A DNA stretch of 64,000 nucleotides. Origin: Nonomuraea candida (GTDB lineage: Bacteria > Actinomycetota > Actinomycetes > Streptosporangiales > Streptosporangiaceae). Shown here piece by piece: positions 24,194-32,964 of this stretch. The notes under the pieces are model-generated. The model did not search any database, had not been told where the DNA came from, and worked only from the letters and a program-made list of their open reading frames with translations. Numbering within the stretch: the stretch's first letter is position 1; each line of letters starts with the position of its first letter. The DNA lies in NCBI RefSeq assembly GCF_000725485.1, contig NZ_JOAG01000052.1:62001-126000 (forward strand). The letters are read 5' to 3'. A program made the position numbers and the translations under genes.

Positions 24194-25518
24194 CGGCCGC
24201 GGTCGTCCTCGGCGGGGGGTTCGCGGGCGTGCTGGCCGCCGCGGTGCTGGCCCGGCACGCGGACGAGGTGGTGGTCGTGGAGGGCGACCGCTACCCGTCC
24301 GGCCCGTCCCCCCGGCGGGGGCTGCCGCAGGCGCACCACAGCCACGTGCTGGTCACCGGCGGGGCGCGGGCGCTGGAGGAGCTGCTGCCCGGCACCCTGC
24401 CGACCCTGTACGCCCGGGGCGCGCACCGCCGCGGCCTGACCGGCGACGCGCTGATCCTCAGCGCCGAGGGCTGGTTCGGGCGGCACGACACCGGCGCGTA
24501 CCTGGTGTCGTGCACCCGCGCGCTGCTGGACCAGGTGATCCGCGGCCGGGCCCTGGCCGGCGGCAGGGTCACCGTGTGGCAGCGGACCCGGGCGCTGGGC
24601 CTCACCGGCGACGCCGCCCGGGTCACCGGCGTGACGATCAGCCGCGCGGGCGGCCCGCCGGAGACCGTCGAGGCCGATCTCGTCGTGGACGCCACCGGAC
24701 GCCGGTCGCAGGCCCCGGCCTGGCTGGCCGGGCTCGGCGTGCCGGAGGTCCCGGAGGCGGTGGTCGCCTCGGGGCTGGCGTACGCGACCCGGATCTACCG
24801 GGCCCCCGCCGGGCTCGCCGCCGGCATGCCGGCGATCATGATCCATCCGGGGGCGACGGACGGCCGGCCGGGCCGGGGGGCCACGCTGTTCCCCATCGAG
24901 GACGAGCGCTGGGTCGTCACCCTGACCGGCACCCGGGGCGGCGAACCGCCGGCCAGGGAGCCGGGCTTCGCCGCGTTCGCGCGCGGCCTGCGCAGCCCGA
25001 TCGTGGCCGTGCTGACGGCCGCGGCCACCCCGCTCGGCGGCATCCGGCCGTACCGGGACACCGCCAACAGGCGGCGCTTCTTCGAGCGCACGCCCCTGCC
25101 CGAGGGCTTCCTCGCGATCGGTGACGCCGTCGTCGCGGTGAACCCGGTGTACTCGCACGGCATGTCGATCGCCGCCCTCGGCGCGCTCCGCCTGGACCGG
25201 GAGCTGACGCGGCACGGCGGCGTGAAACCCGCCCGCACCCCCGAGCTCCAGTCCGCCCTGGCCGAGGTGGCGGACCCGTCGTGGCGGATGGCGGTCGCCC
25301 AGGACGGCAGGTACGCCCCCGAGGACGCCCCGCCGGGGGAGCCGGCCGCTGTCCCGCGCCGGGCGCGGTCCCTGCTGAGCCGGGCCGCGCTGACCAGCCC
25401 CGCGCTCGCCACCCGGCTGTTCCACGCCCAGACCTTGATCACCCCCGCCGCGATCACCCCCGCCGCGATCACCCCCGCCGCGATCACCTCCGCCGCCGGA
25501 CAGGACCCAACGCCATGA
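24190..25518 (+). CDS. FAD-dependent monooxygenase, LasC/MonCI-like
   Basis: 442 residues. It begins with the FAD-binding strand VVLGGGFAGVLAA and the ribose-binding E in VVVEGDRYP. The second FAD motif is GFLAIGDAVVAVNPVYSHGMSIAALGAL, the pattern of polyether epoxidases LasC/MonCI and related hydroxylases. The Arg/His-rich early part (RRGLPQAHHSHVL) also fits that group. No tryptophan-halogenase WxWxIP motif was seen. GTG 24190 overlaps the PqqD stop. The end carries four ITPAA repeats. It probably oxidises the peptide; the site is unknown. Confidence 0.82.
   Translation: MTAAVVLGGGFAGVLAAAVLARHADEVVVVEGDRYPSGPSPRRGLPQAHHSHVLVTGGARALEELLPGTLPTLYARGAHRRGLTGDALILSAEGWFGRHDTGAYLVSCTRALLDQVIRGRALAGGRVTVWQRTRALGLTGDAARVTGVTISRAGGPPETVEADLVVDATGRRSQAPAWLAGLGVPEVPEAVVASGLAYATRIYRAPAGLAAGMPAIMIHPGATDGRPGRGATLFPIEDERWVVTLTGTRGGEPPAREPGFAAFARGLRSPIVAVLTAAATPLGGIRPYRDTANRRRFFERTPLPEGFLAIGDAVVAVNPVYSHGMSIAALGALRLDRELTRHGGVKPARTPELQSALAEVADPSWRMAVAQDGRYAPEDAPPGEPAAVPRRARSLLSRAALTSPALATRLFHAQTLITPAAITPAAITPAAITSAAGQDPTP
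25437..25496 (+). repeat. Four 15-bp in-frame repeats at the end of the FAD gene
   Basis: Four copies of GATCACCCCCGCCGC (last copy one change) encode ITPAA four times near the C-terminus. Looks like a recent slippage expansion. Confidence 0.85.
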
Positions 25519-27359
25519 CTCGCCGCGCCGTCCCGCTGATCCCGCGCGCCCTGCTGTTCGGCAACCCGGTCTACCTGGCCCCCGGGCTGTCCCCGGACGG
25601 CACCAGGCTGCGCTTCCTCGCCCCGGACGAGGGCGTGCTGAACGTCTGGGCCGGCCCGGCGGACGCGCCGGACGAGGCCAAGCCGGTGACCCGGGACCGC
25701 GGAAGGGGCATCCGGTCGGCCGGGTTCTGCCACGACGACCGCACGCTGTACTACCTGCGGGACCGGGACGGCGACGAGAGCTGGCGGCTCTACCTGGTCG
25801 ACCTGGAGACGGGGGCCGAGCGCTGCGTCACGCCGTTCGAGGGCGTGCAGACCCGGGTGCTGGCGCACAACAGCCGGCACCCCGGCACGATGCTGATCGG
25901 CCTGAACAGGGAGCGGCCCGAGCTGCACGACGTGTACCGCCTCGACCTGGCCACCGGCGACCTCACCAGGATCGCCGCCAACCCGGGCTACCTGAGCTGG
26001 GAGATCGACACCGACCTGCGGGTCCGCGGCGGCACCGCGATGAACCCGGACGGGAGCCTCACCGTCCACCTGACCCCGCCCGGCGCGGACGAGCCCGTGC
26101 CGTGGCTGGAGGTGCCGCGCGAGGACGCCATGGGCACCCGGATCGCGGGCTACGCCCGCGACGGCCGGACGATCTACCTGCTGTCGTCGATCGGCGCGAA
26201 CGCCACCCGCCTGTACTCCGTGGACGCGGGCACCGGCCGGCGGGTCCTCCTCGCCGAGGACCCCGTCTACGACGTGAAGTCCCTGGAGGTGGACCCGGTC
26301 CACCGGCTTCCCCAGGCGGTGCTGTTCGGCCGCGACCGCGACGAGCGGATGTTCCTCGACGCCGCCTACGAGCGCGCCGTCACCCGGCTCGGCGCGCGGC
26401 TCGCCGAGCTCGGCGTGCACGGGGAGCTCGACATCGACCGCTCCGAGCGCGGCGACCGGCGGTGGGTCGTGGCGGTGGTGGCCTGCGACGGGCCGGTCCG
26501 CTACTACGTCTACGACCGGCACGACGACCGCCTGCGGTTCCTCTTCTCCCACCAGCCGGAGCTGGAGCGCTACCGGCTCGCCGAGATGGAGCCGTTCGTG
26601 TTCGCCGCCCGCGACGGCGTCGAGGTGCACGGATACGTCACCTGGCCGCCCGGCGTCGAACGCCGCGACCTGCCGGCCGTGGTGAACGTGCACGGCGGGC
26701 CGTGGTGGCGCAACTCCTGGTGCTTCGACGAGGAGGCGCAGTTCCTGGCCAACCGCGGGTATGCCTGCGTCCAGGTGAACTTCCGCGGCTCGGTGGGCTA
26801 CGGCAAGGAGTTCCACAACCTGGGCGCCAAGCAGTGGGGCGCGGGGATGCACACCGACCTGCTGGACGCGGTCGCGTTCCTGGCCGGCCGCGGCGCGGTG
26901 GACCCCGCCCGGGTGGCCATCATGGGCTGCTCGTACGGCGGCTACGCGGCCCTGGCCGGCGCGGCCTTCACCCCCCGCGCGTTCGCCTGCGCCATCGACC
27001 TGTGCGGGCCGTCGAACCTGCTGACGCTGCTGGCGGGCGGGGCGTCGTACCGGCGGGCGGTGGACTCCTTCATGCACGCTCACGTGGGCGATCCGGAGAC
27101 CGAGCGCGACCTGCTGTGGGAGCGCTCGCCGCTGTCCCGGGCCGGCGACATCACGATCCCGCTGCTGATCGTGCAGGGGGCCAACGACGTGCGGGTGCCC
27201 CGCCAGGAGGCCGAGCAGATCGTCGCGGCGCTGCGCGCGAAAGGGGTGCCGCACGAGTACCTGCTGTTCGAGAACGAGGGCCACGGCCTGCTCCGGCCGG
27301 AGAACCGGGAGACGTACTACGCCGCCGTCGAGCGCTTCCTCGCCGAGCATCTGGCCTAG
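25515..27359 (+). CDS. S9-family prolyl oligopeptidase-like serine peptidase
   Basis: 614 residues. An N-terminal beta-propeller (repeats such as TRLRFLAPDEGVLNVW) is followed from about residue 370 by an alpha/beta-hydrolase peptidase with the complete triad: S473 in MGCSYGGY, D558 in GANDVRVP and H590 in NEGHG; the oxyanion segment is HGGPWW. No signal peptide, so cytoplasmic. ATG 25515 overlaps the FAD gene stop (ATGA). It is the likely leader peptidase of the RiPP pathway, since such enzymes act on peptides and no other cytoplasmic peptidase lies in this operon. Confidence 0.9.
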   Translation: MTRRAVPLIPRALLFGNPVYLAPGLSPDGTRLRFLAPDEGVLNVWAGPADAPDEAKPVTRDRGRGIRSAGFCHDDRTLYYLRDRDGDESWRLYLVDLETGAERCVTPFEGVQTRVLAHNSRHPGTMLIGLNRERPELHDVYRLDLATGDLTRIAANPGYLSWEIDTDLRVRGGTAMNPDGSLTVHLTPPGADEPVPWLEVPREDAMGTRIAGYARDGRTIYLLSSIGANATRLYSVDAGTGRRVLLAEDPVYDVKSLEVDPVHRLPQAVLFGRDRDERMFLDAAYERAVTRLGARLAELGVHGELDIDRSERGDRRWVVAVVACDGPVRYYVYDRHDDRLRFLFSHQPELERYRLAEMEPFVFAARDGVEVHGYVTWPPGVERRDLPAVVNVHGGPWWRNSWCFDEEAQFLANRGYACVQVNFRGSVGYGKEFHNLGAKQWGAGMHTDLLDAVAFLAGRGAVDPARVAIMGCSYGGYAALAGAAFTPRAFACAIDLCGPSNLLTLLAGGASYRRAVDSFMHAHVGDPETERDLLWERSPLSRAGDITIPLLIVQGANDVRVPRQEAEQIVAALRAKGVPHEYLLFENEGHGLLRPENRETYYAAVERFLAEHLA

Positions 27360-27388
27360 CACGAGCCAGGACGGCGCCCGGGACCGGC

Positions 27389-27458
27389 GCTCAGGACGGC
27401 GCGCTCAGGACGGCGCGCTCAGGACGGCGCGCTCAGGACGGCGCGCTCAGGACGGCGC
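27389..27458. repeat. Five copies of a 14-bp repeat
   Basis: GCTCAGGACGGCGC occurs five times in a row in the convergent gap between the S9 peptidase and the LuxR gene. The last copy provides the stop codon and last residues of the LuxR protein. Function unknown. Confidence 0.9.
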
Positions 27459-27692
27459 CGCCGCGGGCGGCCAGACGCCCACGTGCAGCAGCTCGTGGGC
27501 GTAGCAGTAGGCCACCAGCTGGCTGCGGTTGCTGCACGCGAAGCGGTCCAGCAGCTTGCCGATCCGCTCGGCCACGGTGTATCTGCTCAGGCACATCTCC
27601 CGCGCGATCCTCGTCGTCGTGTACCCGGTGGCGAGCATGACGACCAGCTGCCTGTCGCGATCGTTCATCAGGTCATCGGAAACGAGAGTCAT
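27447..27692 (-). CDS. Single-domain LuxR-type regulator
   Basis: 81 residues, almost only a LuxR helix-turn-helix: DRDRQLVVMLATGYTTTRIAREM, then LSRYTVAERIGKLLDRFACSNRSQLVAYCY. No receiver or ligand domain, as in GerE-type regulators. It points away from the leader-like operon at 27964 and converges on the RiPP genes. Such small LuxR proteins bind palindromes, so the CCCACA-TT-TGTGGG boxes of the RiPP promoters, or the GGTATGG repeats in its own upstream gap, are candidate targets. Confidence 0.85.
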   Translation of the reverse strand: MTLVSDDLMNDRDRQLVVMLATGYTTTRIAREMCLSRYTVAERIGKLLDRFACSNRSQLVAYCYAHELLHVGVWPPAAAPS

Positions 27693-27771
27693 GAGAAGTC
27701 CCCGGACGGATCGCGGGCGCCCCGGATGAAAGCGCCTCCATCCCGAACGCTAAGAGAGCCCGCTCAAATAT

Positions 27772-27888
27772 CGGTATGGCCCGGCCATGCGCCCGGTAGT
27801 CCGCCGCCGGCGCGGGCCTGTCTCCGGTGAGGCGCCGGGGAAGGCCGGTTCAGGCGCAGTATGGCGATGGCATGGCGCCACCATACCG
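27772..27888. promoter_or_regulatory. CGGTATGG/CCATACCG repeats in the divergent gap
   Basis: CGGTATGG at 27772-27779 recurs inverted as CCATACCG at 27881-27888, with a partial GTATGG copy at 27859-27864. The gap separates the LuxR gene from the leader-like operon; the repeats may be LuxR half-sites. Confidence 0.35.
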
Positions 27889-27963
27889 GCGCAAAACCCC
27901 CCAGACCTAGCCTGATGAGAGGGGGTCGAAGGCCCCGCCGGGCGATGCGATCGGGAGGTAGCC

Positions 27964-28176
27964 ATGGACAGCGACGAGGTGCGGGCGCGGCCGGAGCCGT
28001 TCGACGCGCTGGCCACGCTGCGCGCCGCCGGCCACCCCGTCGACGCGCTGAACGAGCGGCAGAGGCAGGTGTTCGCCGAGCTCGGCCGGCCGGAGGTGGA
28101 ACTGCTCAACTCGATCAAGACCCGGCTGGACGCGGCGGCCGGCGAAGTCGAGGGACAGGACCTCAAACTCGTATGA
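27964..28176 (+). CDS. Leader-only homologue of the RiPP precursors (aroma-sacti-like)
   Basis: 70 residues. From FDALATLRAAG to RLDAAAGEV it aligns without gaps to precursor 1 (about 21 of 50 positions identical by hand), sharing FDA, LRxAG, QxF, LxRxEV, LxSxKxR and AAxxEV. It ends EGQDLKLV and has no Cys, Trp or core. I believe such proteins are annotated as aroma-sacti cluster domain proteins. GGGAGGTAGCC precedes ATG 27964. Its stop overlaps the next gene (ATGA). It may be a regulatory or carrier peptide. Confidence 0.78.
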   Translation: MDSDEVRARPEPFDALATLRAAGHPVDALNERQRQVFAELGRPEVELLNSIKTRLDAAAGEVEGQDLKLV

Positions 28177-31100
28177 GCGCCAGGGCCGCACGCCCGGCCC
28201 GCCGGCGGGTGGTCGTCGTCTTCGTCGACCTGGTCGGCTCGACCGAGCTCGCCGAGCGGCTCGACCCCGAGCTGCTGCGCAACGTCCTGGAGCGCTACCA
28301 CCGGGCCTGCACCGAGGTCATCGCCGAGCACGGCGGCGTGGTCGAGAAGTACATCGGCGACGCGATCATGGCCGCGTTCGGCATCCCGATCAGCAGTGAG
28401 GACGACGCGCTGCGGGCGGTGCGGGCGGCGCACGCCGTCCTCGGCCGGGTACGCCGGCTCAGCGAGGAGCTCGCCCCCACCCACGGCATCCGCCTCGACG
28501 TGCACTGCGGCATCGCGGCCGGGGAGGCGATGGTGATCGACACGCCGGGCACGGACCTGCGGGTCATCGGCGACACCGTCAACACCGCCGCCCGGCTGCA
28601 GTCCGCGGCCGGCCCCGGCGACATCCTCGTCGGGGACGAGGTGGCCCGGATGGTCCGCGGGCACGCGCGGATGGAGGCCATGCCGCCGCTGCGGCTGAAG
28701 GGCAAGCGCGAGCCGGTGCGGGCCTGGCGGCTGCTGTCCCCCGAGGCCCCGGACGCGGCCCGCGCCGACGACCAGGCGCCGCTGATCGGCCGGGACGACG
28801 AGGCGCGGCAGCTCCAGCAGGCGTACCAGCGGGCGGTCCGGGACCGCCGGTGCTGCGTGGTCACGCTGCTCGGGCTGCCCGGCATCGGCAAGTCCCGGCT
28901 GGTGCGCGACTTCACCGGCAGGCTGCCGGCGGAGACGACAGTGCTGGCCGGGCGGTGCCCGTCGTACGGCGCGGGCATCACCTACCGCCCCATCGCCGAG
29001 ATGCTCGAATCCCTCAACGGCGACTGGCCCCGCCTCGCGCCCGCGCTGGAGCCGCCGAGCGCACGGGCGCTGCGCGGCCTGACCACGGCCGACGCCGGCG
29101 CGGCCGGGGTGGAGGAGATCGCGCGGGCGGTGCGGGGACTGTTCGAGGAGCTGGCGCGGCACCGGCCGCTGGTGGTGATCTGGGAGGACCTGCACTGGGC
29201 CGAGCCCACCCTGCTCGACCTGATCGAGGATCTGGCGGCCTGGCTGCTGGACGTGCCGGTGCTGCTGGTCTGCGTGGCCCGGCCCGAGCTGCTCGACCTG
29301 CGGCCCACCTGGGGCGGCGGCATGGCCTGCGCGTACGCGCTGGAGCTGGGCCCGCTCGACCCCGACCAGATGCGCACCCTGGTCGCCTGCCTCGCGCACG
29401 CGGCAGGATCGCCGGACCGGGCGGGCGGCGCGGAGGTGGTCGCGCACGGGGCCGAGCCGCTGCTCGAACGGGTGGCGGAGGGGGCCGACGGCAATCCGCT
29501 GTTCGCCGAGCTGATGCTGGAGACGCTGGCCGAGGAGGGGGCGGACGCGCCGCTGCCGCCCACCGTCCAGGCGCTGATCGCGGCCCGGCTGGACCGGCTC
29601 GGAGACGGGGAGCGCGACGTGCTCGAACGGGCCGCGACCATCGGGCAGGTCTTCACCCGGGACGCTCTCACGATCCTGCTTCCGGACGCGCCGGGCCCCG
29701 ATGACGCGGGCGCCTGCGAGCTGGACGAGCTGCTGTGGAGGTTGCTGCGGCAGCGCGTGATCCGCCGCGCGGGGCTGCCCGGCTCGTACCAGTTCACCCA
29801 GACCTTGACCCGGGACACCGTGTACGCGATGACCCGCAAGGAGCTCAGGGCCGCCTGGCACCTGGCCCTCGCCGACCGGCTCTCCCAGCGGGCCCGCCAC
29901 CCACCGGCCGCCGCGCCGGACCCGTCCTTCGACGAGCCGTCCCAGGGGGACCTCGCCCATCATCTGGAGACGGCGTGCCTGCTCAAGCGCGAGGTCCAGC
30001 CGGACGACCCGCTGCTGCCCGCGCTCACCGCGCGGGCCGCCCGCGCCCTCATCGGCGAGGGCACCCACGCCCTGCACCGCAAGGACCTGCCCGCCGCCCT
30101 CGCCCTGCTGGAGCGGGGGCGCGAGCTGCTGCCGCCGGGCGATCCGGAGCACCGGCGGCTCGCGGTGCGGATCTGCGACGCGGGGCTGGCCCGCGGCGAC
30201 GGCGAACGGGCCCGCGCGGCCGTGGAGGCCGCCGCGCGGGTGCTGCCCGGCGACCGGCGTACCGGGCTGACCTGCGCGATCCTGCGCGAGACGCTGAACA
30301 CGCGGTTCGGCCTCGCCCCGCCCGCGCTGGACCCGCTGCGGGAGCAGCTCGCCGCCGAGCCGGCCGACGACCTGAGCTGGTGCCGCTTCCACGAGCTGGA
30401 AGCGCTGGCCCGCCTGGGCGAGGGCCGCTTCGGCGCCGCCGAGGCGGCGCTGCGCGCCGGCCTGGACCGCGCCCGCGCCCTGGGCGACCGCTACGAGGAG
30501 AACCGGCTGCTCAGCGGGGTGTGCGAGCTGGCCCAGTGGTCGCCCACGCCGATCGGCGACGGTCTGGTGCTGTGCGCCGAGCTGGCGGCCAGGTTCGCCG
30601 GCGACCGCGCCCTGCTCGTGCCGGTGCTGATCACCCAGGCCCGGCTGCTGGCCCTGGCGGGCGAGACGTCCGACGCCCGCGCCGTCCTCGCCACCGCGGC
30701 CCGGCACGCCGCCGACCTGCACCTCGACCTCGCGGCCGGCGCGGTCACCCAGGTGAGCGGCCTGGTGGAGTCGCTCGACGGCCGCCCTCCCGCCGCGGTG
30801 GCGCTGTTCCGGCGGGCCGCCGGGGCGCTCCGCGCGGCCGGGCAGCCGGCTCCCGCGGCGACCCTGGACGTCTACGCGGCGCGGGAGCTGGTGCGGCAGG
30901 GACGGCACGGGGAGGCCGCGCGGGCGCTGGATCGGGTGGTCGCCGCCGGCGTCCGGCTGCAGGCGCGCGGCGAGCTGATCCTGCTGGCGCTGCGCGCGCG
31001 CCTGGCCTCGCTCGAAGGCGACCACGGCCGCGCGGTCACGCTGGCGGCGAGGGCCGCGGAGCGGCTGGACCGCACCGACGACCCGTGCCTGCGCGCCGAC

Positions 31101-31268
31101 GTGCTGGCCGAGCTCGCCGAGGCTTACCGTACGGCGAACCAGCCCGCCCTGGCGGCCGACGCCGCCGGCCGCGCCCTGCGGTGCTACGCGGCCAAGGGCG
31201 CCGCCTGGCCCCGCGGCCGCCTCGGCCCCGCCCCCCGGCACGCCGACCGTGAGGAGACCGACCGGTGA
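28173..31268 (+). CDS. Class III nucleotide cyclase with NTPase and TPR-like domains
   Basis: 1031 residues. The N-terminal 185 form an adenylate/guanylate cyclase domain with both metal aspartates (D19 in VFVDLVGST, D63 in YIGDAIMAAFG) and the transition-state pair N137/R141 in GDTVNTAARL, so it looks active. Residues about 203-520 are a STAND-type NTPase with P-loop GLPGIGKS (234-241) and Walker B VVIWEDLHW. The rest is helical, TPR-like. No membrane helix. It is coupled at both ends: ATGA to the leader-like gene and GTGA to the protease. Many such proteins are signal integrators; the trigger here is unknown. Confidence 0.9.
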   Translation: MSARAARPARRRVVVVFVDLVGSTELAERLDPELLRNVLERYHRACTEVIAEHGGVVEKYIGDAIMAAFGIPISSEDDALRAVRAAHAVLGRVRRLSEELAPTHGIRLDVHCGIAAGEAMVIDTPGTDLRVIGDTVNTAARLQSAAGPGDILVGDEVARMVRGHARMEAMPPLRLKGKREPVRAWRLLSPEAPDAARADDQAPLIGRDDEARQLQQAYQRAVRDRRCCVVTLLGLPGIGKSRLVRDFTGRLPAETTVLAGRCPSYGAGITYRPIAEMLESLNGDWPRLAPALEPPSARALRGLTTADAGAAGVEEIARAVRGLFEELARHRPLVVIWEDLHWAEPTLLDLIEDLAAWLLDVPVLLVCVARPELLDLRPTWGGGMACAYALELGPLDPDQMRTLVACLAHAAGSPDRAGGAEVVAHGAEPLLERVAEGADGNPLFAELMLETLAEEGADAPLPPTVQALIAARLDRLGDGERDVLERAATIGQVFTRDALTILLPDAPGPDDAGACELDELLWRLLRQRVIRRAGLPGSYQFTQTLTRDTVYAMTRKELRAAWHLALADRLSQRARHPPAAAPDPSFDEPSQGDLAHHLETACLLKREVQPDDPLLPALTARAARALIGEGTHALHRKDLPAALALLERGRELLPPGDPEHRRLAVRICDAGLARGDGERARAAVEAAARVLPGDRRTGLTCAILRETLNTRFGLAPPALDPLREQLAAEPADDLSWCRFHELEALARLGEGRFGAAEAALRAGLDRARALGDRYEENRLLSGVCELAQWSPTPIGDGLVLCAELAARFAGDRALLVPVLITQARLLALAGETSDARAVLATAARHAADLHLDLAAGAVTQVSGLVESLDGRPPAAVALFRRAAGALRAAGQPAPAATLDVYAARELVRQGRHGEAARALDRVVAAGVRLQARGELILLALRARLASLEGDHGRAVTLAARAAERLDRTDDPCLRADVLAELAEAYRTANQPALAADAAGRALRCYAAKGAAWPRGRLGPAPRHADREETDR

Positions 31269-32287
31269 CCGGAGCCCCGGGAACGACACCGCCGCCGTGG
31301 CGCAGAGAGCGGCCCGCGTCCTTCCCCGGCATGCCCGCCTGGAGCCTGGCCACCTCCCGCCGGAGCCTGGAGGAGTTCCAGGTGAGCCGCCAGGAGGAGG
31401 TCGACCCGGAGTGGGCGTGGGGCGGGGCGGACGGGTCGGGGGTACGGGTCTGCGTGGTCGACACCGGAGTCGACGGCACGCACCCCCTGATCGGCGGCCT
31501 GGCCGGATCCCTGGTGGTCACTCAGGACGGCGCCCCCACGGGCGAGGTGAACGCCGGCGCGCAGGCGGGCGGCGCGGCGACGACCGGTGGCGCCGCGAAC
31601 GCCGGCGGAGCGACGGCCGGTGGCGCCGTGAACGTCGGCCTGCTCCCGGGCGGCGAGCGGGAGCGCGAGCCGGCGGTCATCGACTGCGAGCCGACCGACC
31701 CGGCCGGCCACGGCACGGCCTGCGCGAGCGTCATCCGCTCGATCGCCCCCGCCGCCGAGCTCACCTCGGTCCGGGTGCTGACCGACGGCCGGTCCGGCAG
31801 CGGGGCGGGCCTGCTCGCGGGCCTGCGCTGGGCCGTGGACGAGGGCTTCGACGTGATCAACCTGAGCCTGTCCACCACCCGCCGGGAGTTCCAGGGGCCG
31901 CTGCAGGAGCTGGCCGACCGCGCGTACTTCCGGCGCAGCCTGCTGGTGGCCGCGGCGCACAACATGCCGCTGCTCAGCTACCCGTGGACGTTCTCCTCGG
32001 TCATCTCGGTGGCCAGCCACGACGAGCCGGACCCGATGACGTACTACTACAACCCCGCGCCGCCGGCCGAGTTCTACGCCCGCGGCGTGCGGGTCCCGGT
32101 CGCCTGGCCGGGCGGCAGGCGGATCCGCAGCACGGGCAACAGCTTCGCCGCGCCGCACATCACCGGCATCTGCGCCCTCATCCTGAGCAAACACCCGTGG
32201 ATGACCCCCTTCCAGCTCAAGTCGGTGCTCTATCTGGCCGCGAACAACGTCACCGCAGCCCCCGGAGGCATCAATGGCCGTACGTGA
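31265..32287 (+). CDS. Intracellular subtilisin-like (S8) serine protease
   Basis: 340 residues with a full catalytic set: D66 in VCVVDTGVDGTHP, H149 in GHGTACASV, oxyanion N233 in AAAHNMP and S293 in GNSFAAPHITG. There is no signal peptide or classical prodomain, so it acts in the cytoplasm. Residues 99-123 are a Gly/Ala-rich insertion next to the active-site His. GTG 31265 overlaps the cyclase gene. A protease controlled by a STAND/cyclase partner is the natural reading; its substrate might be the leader-like peptide or a host protein. Confidence 0.9.
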   Translation: MTGAPGTTPPPWRRERPASFPGMPAWSLATSRRSLEEFQVSRQEEVDPEWAWGGADGSGVRVCVVDTGVDGTHPLIGGLAGSLVVTQDGAPTGEVNAGAQAGGAATTGGAANAGGATAGGAVNVGLLPGGEREREPAVIDCEPTDPAGHGTACASVIRSIAPAAELTSVRVLTDGRSGSGAGLLAGLRWAVDEGFDVINLSLSTTRREFQGPLQELADRAYFRRSLLVAAAHNMPLLSYPWTFSSVISVASHDEPDPMTYYYNPAPPAEFYARGVRVPVAWPGGRRIRSTGNSFAAPHITGICALILSKHPWMTPFQLKSVLYLAANNVTAAPGGINGRT

Positions 32288-32903
32288 CCCGCTCCTGCCC
32301 GGCGACGTCGAGATCACCGAGCGCCGGCTGATCATGTCGATCGTGGAGGTGACCCGGCACGTCTTCGACGCCGCCGCCGCGTCGATCTTCCTGATGGACG
32401 GCGACACCGGCGAGCTGATCTTCACTGCCGTGTCGGGCAAGGGCGAGGGACACCTGCCGGGGACGCGCTTCCCGAAGGGCACGGGGATCGCGGGCTGGGT
32501 GGCGGCCAGCGGCCAGCCGATGATCGCGGACGACGTGGCGGAGGTCGCGCAGTTCGCCCGGTACGCGGCCGAGTCCACCGGTTACGTCCCCCGCAGCATC
32601 ATGGCGGCGCCGCTGATCCGCTACGAGGAGTGCATCGGCGTGCTGGAGGTGCTGGACCGCTCCGACGCCCTGCGCGGCGAGCTCACCGACGTGGACCTGC
32701 TGTCCATGCTCGCCACGCAGGCCGCCTGCGGCCTGGAGCTGCTGCTGCGGTTACGCCGCACGCACGCCGCCGCGGCGGAGTCCCGCGCCGACGACATGCG
32801 CACGCTGCTGGAGCGCATCGCGGCCCGCGTGCTGTCGGGGAACGCCCCGGCCAACCCCGCCGCGCTCAAACTGCTCATCGCCGCCGACGAACTCCTCGCC
32901 TGA
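32274..32903 (+). CDS. GAF-domain protein
   Basis: 209 residues. A GAF sensor fold fills residues 15-160: HVFDAAAASIFLMDGDTGEL, FPKGTGIAGWVAASGQPM, SIMAAPLIRYEECIGVLEVLD. A short coiled C-terminal helix follows. No output domain. ATG 32274 lies inside the protease gene (14 bases overlap), so it belongs to the same operon. GAF domains bind cyclic nucleotides or other small ligands; binding the product of the cyclase three genes upstream is a testable idea. Confidence 0.88.
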   Translation: MAVRDPLLPGDVEITERRLIMSIVEVTRHVFDAAAASIFLMDGDTGELIFTAVSGKGEGHLPGTRFPKGTGIAGWVAASGQPMIADDVAEVAQFARYAAESTGYVPRSIMAAPLIRYEECIGVLEVLDRSDALRGELTDVDLLSMLATQAACGLELLLRLRRTHAAAAESRADDMRTLLERIAARVLSGNAPANPAALKLLIAADELLA

Positions 32904-32964
32904 CGACGCAGAACGGGGCGAAGGCTCCGCTGCCGATCACCGCCGGCCGCGGCGGGCGGGACGG

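Noticed and set aside
24190..25518. FAD gene as a flavin-dependent tryptophan halogenase
   Set aside because: The WxWxIP motif and the catalytic Lys/Glu layout of halogenases were not seen; the GDAxxxxNPxYxxGM pattern fits LasC/MonCI-type oxygenases.
24795..27362. An 855-aa minus frame
   Set aside because: Shadow of the S9 peptidase and FAD genes; no domain pattern.
27389..27458. CRISPR-like array
   Set aside because: 14-bp units directly adjoin with no spacers, so it is a simple tandem repeat.
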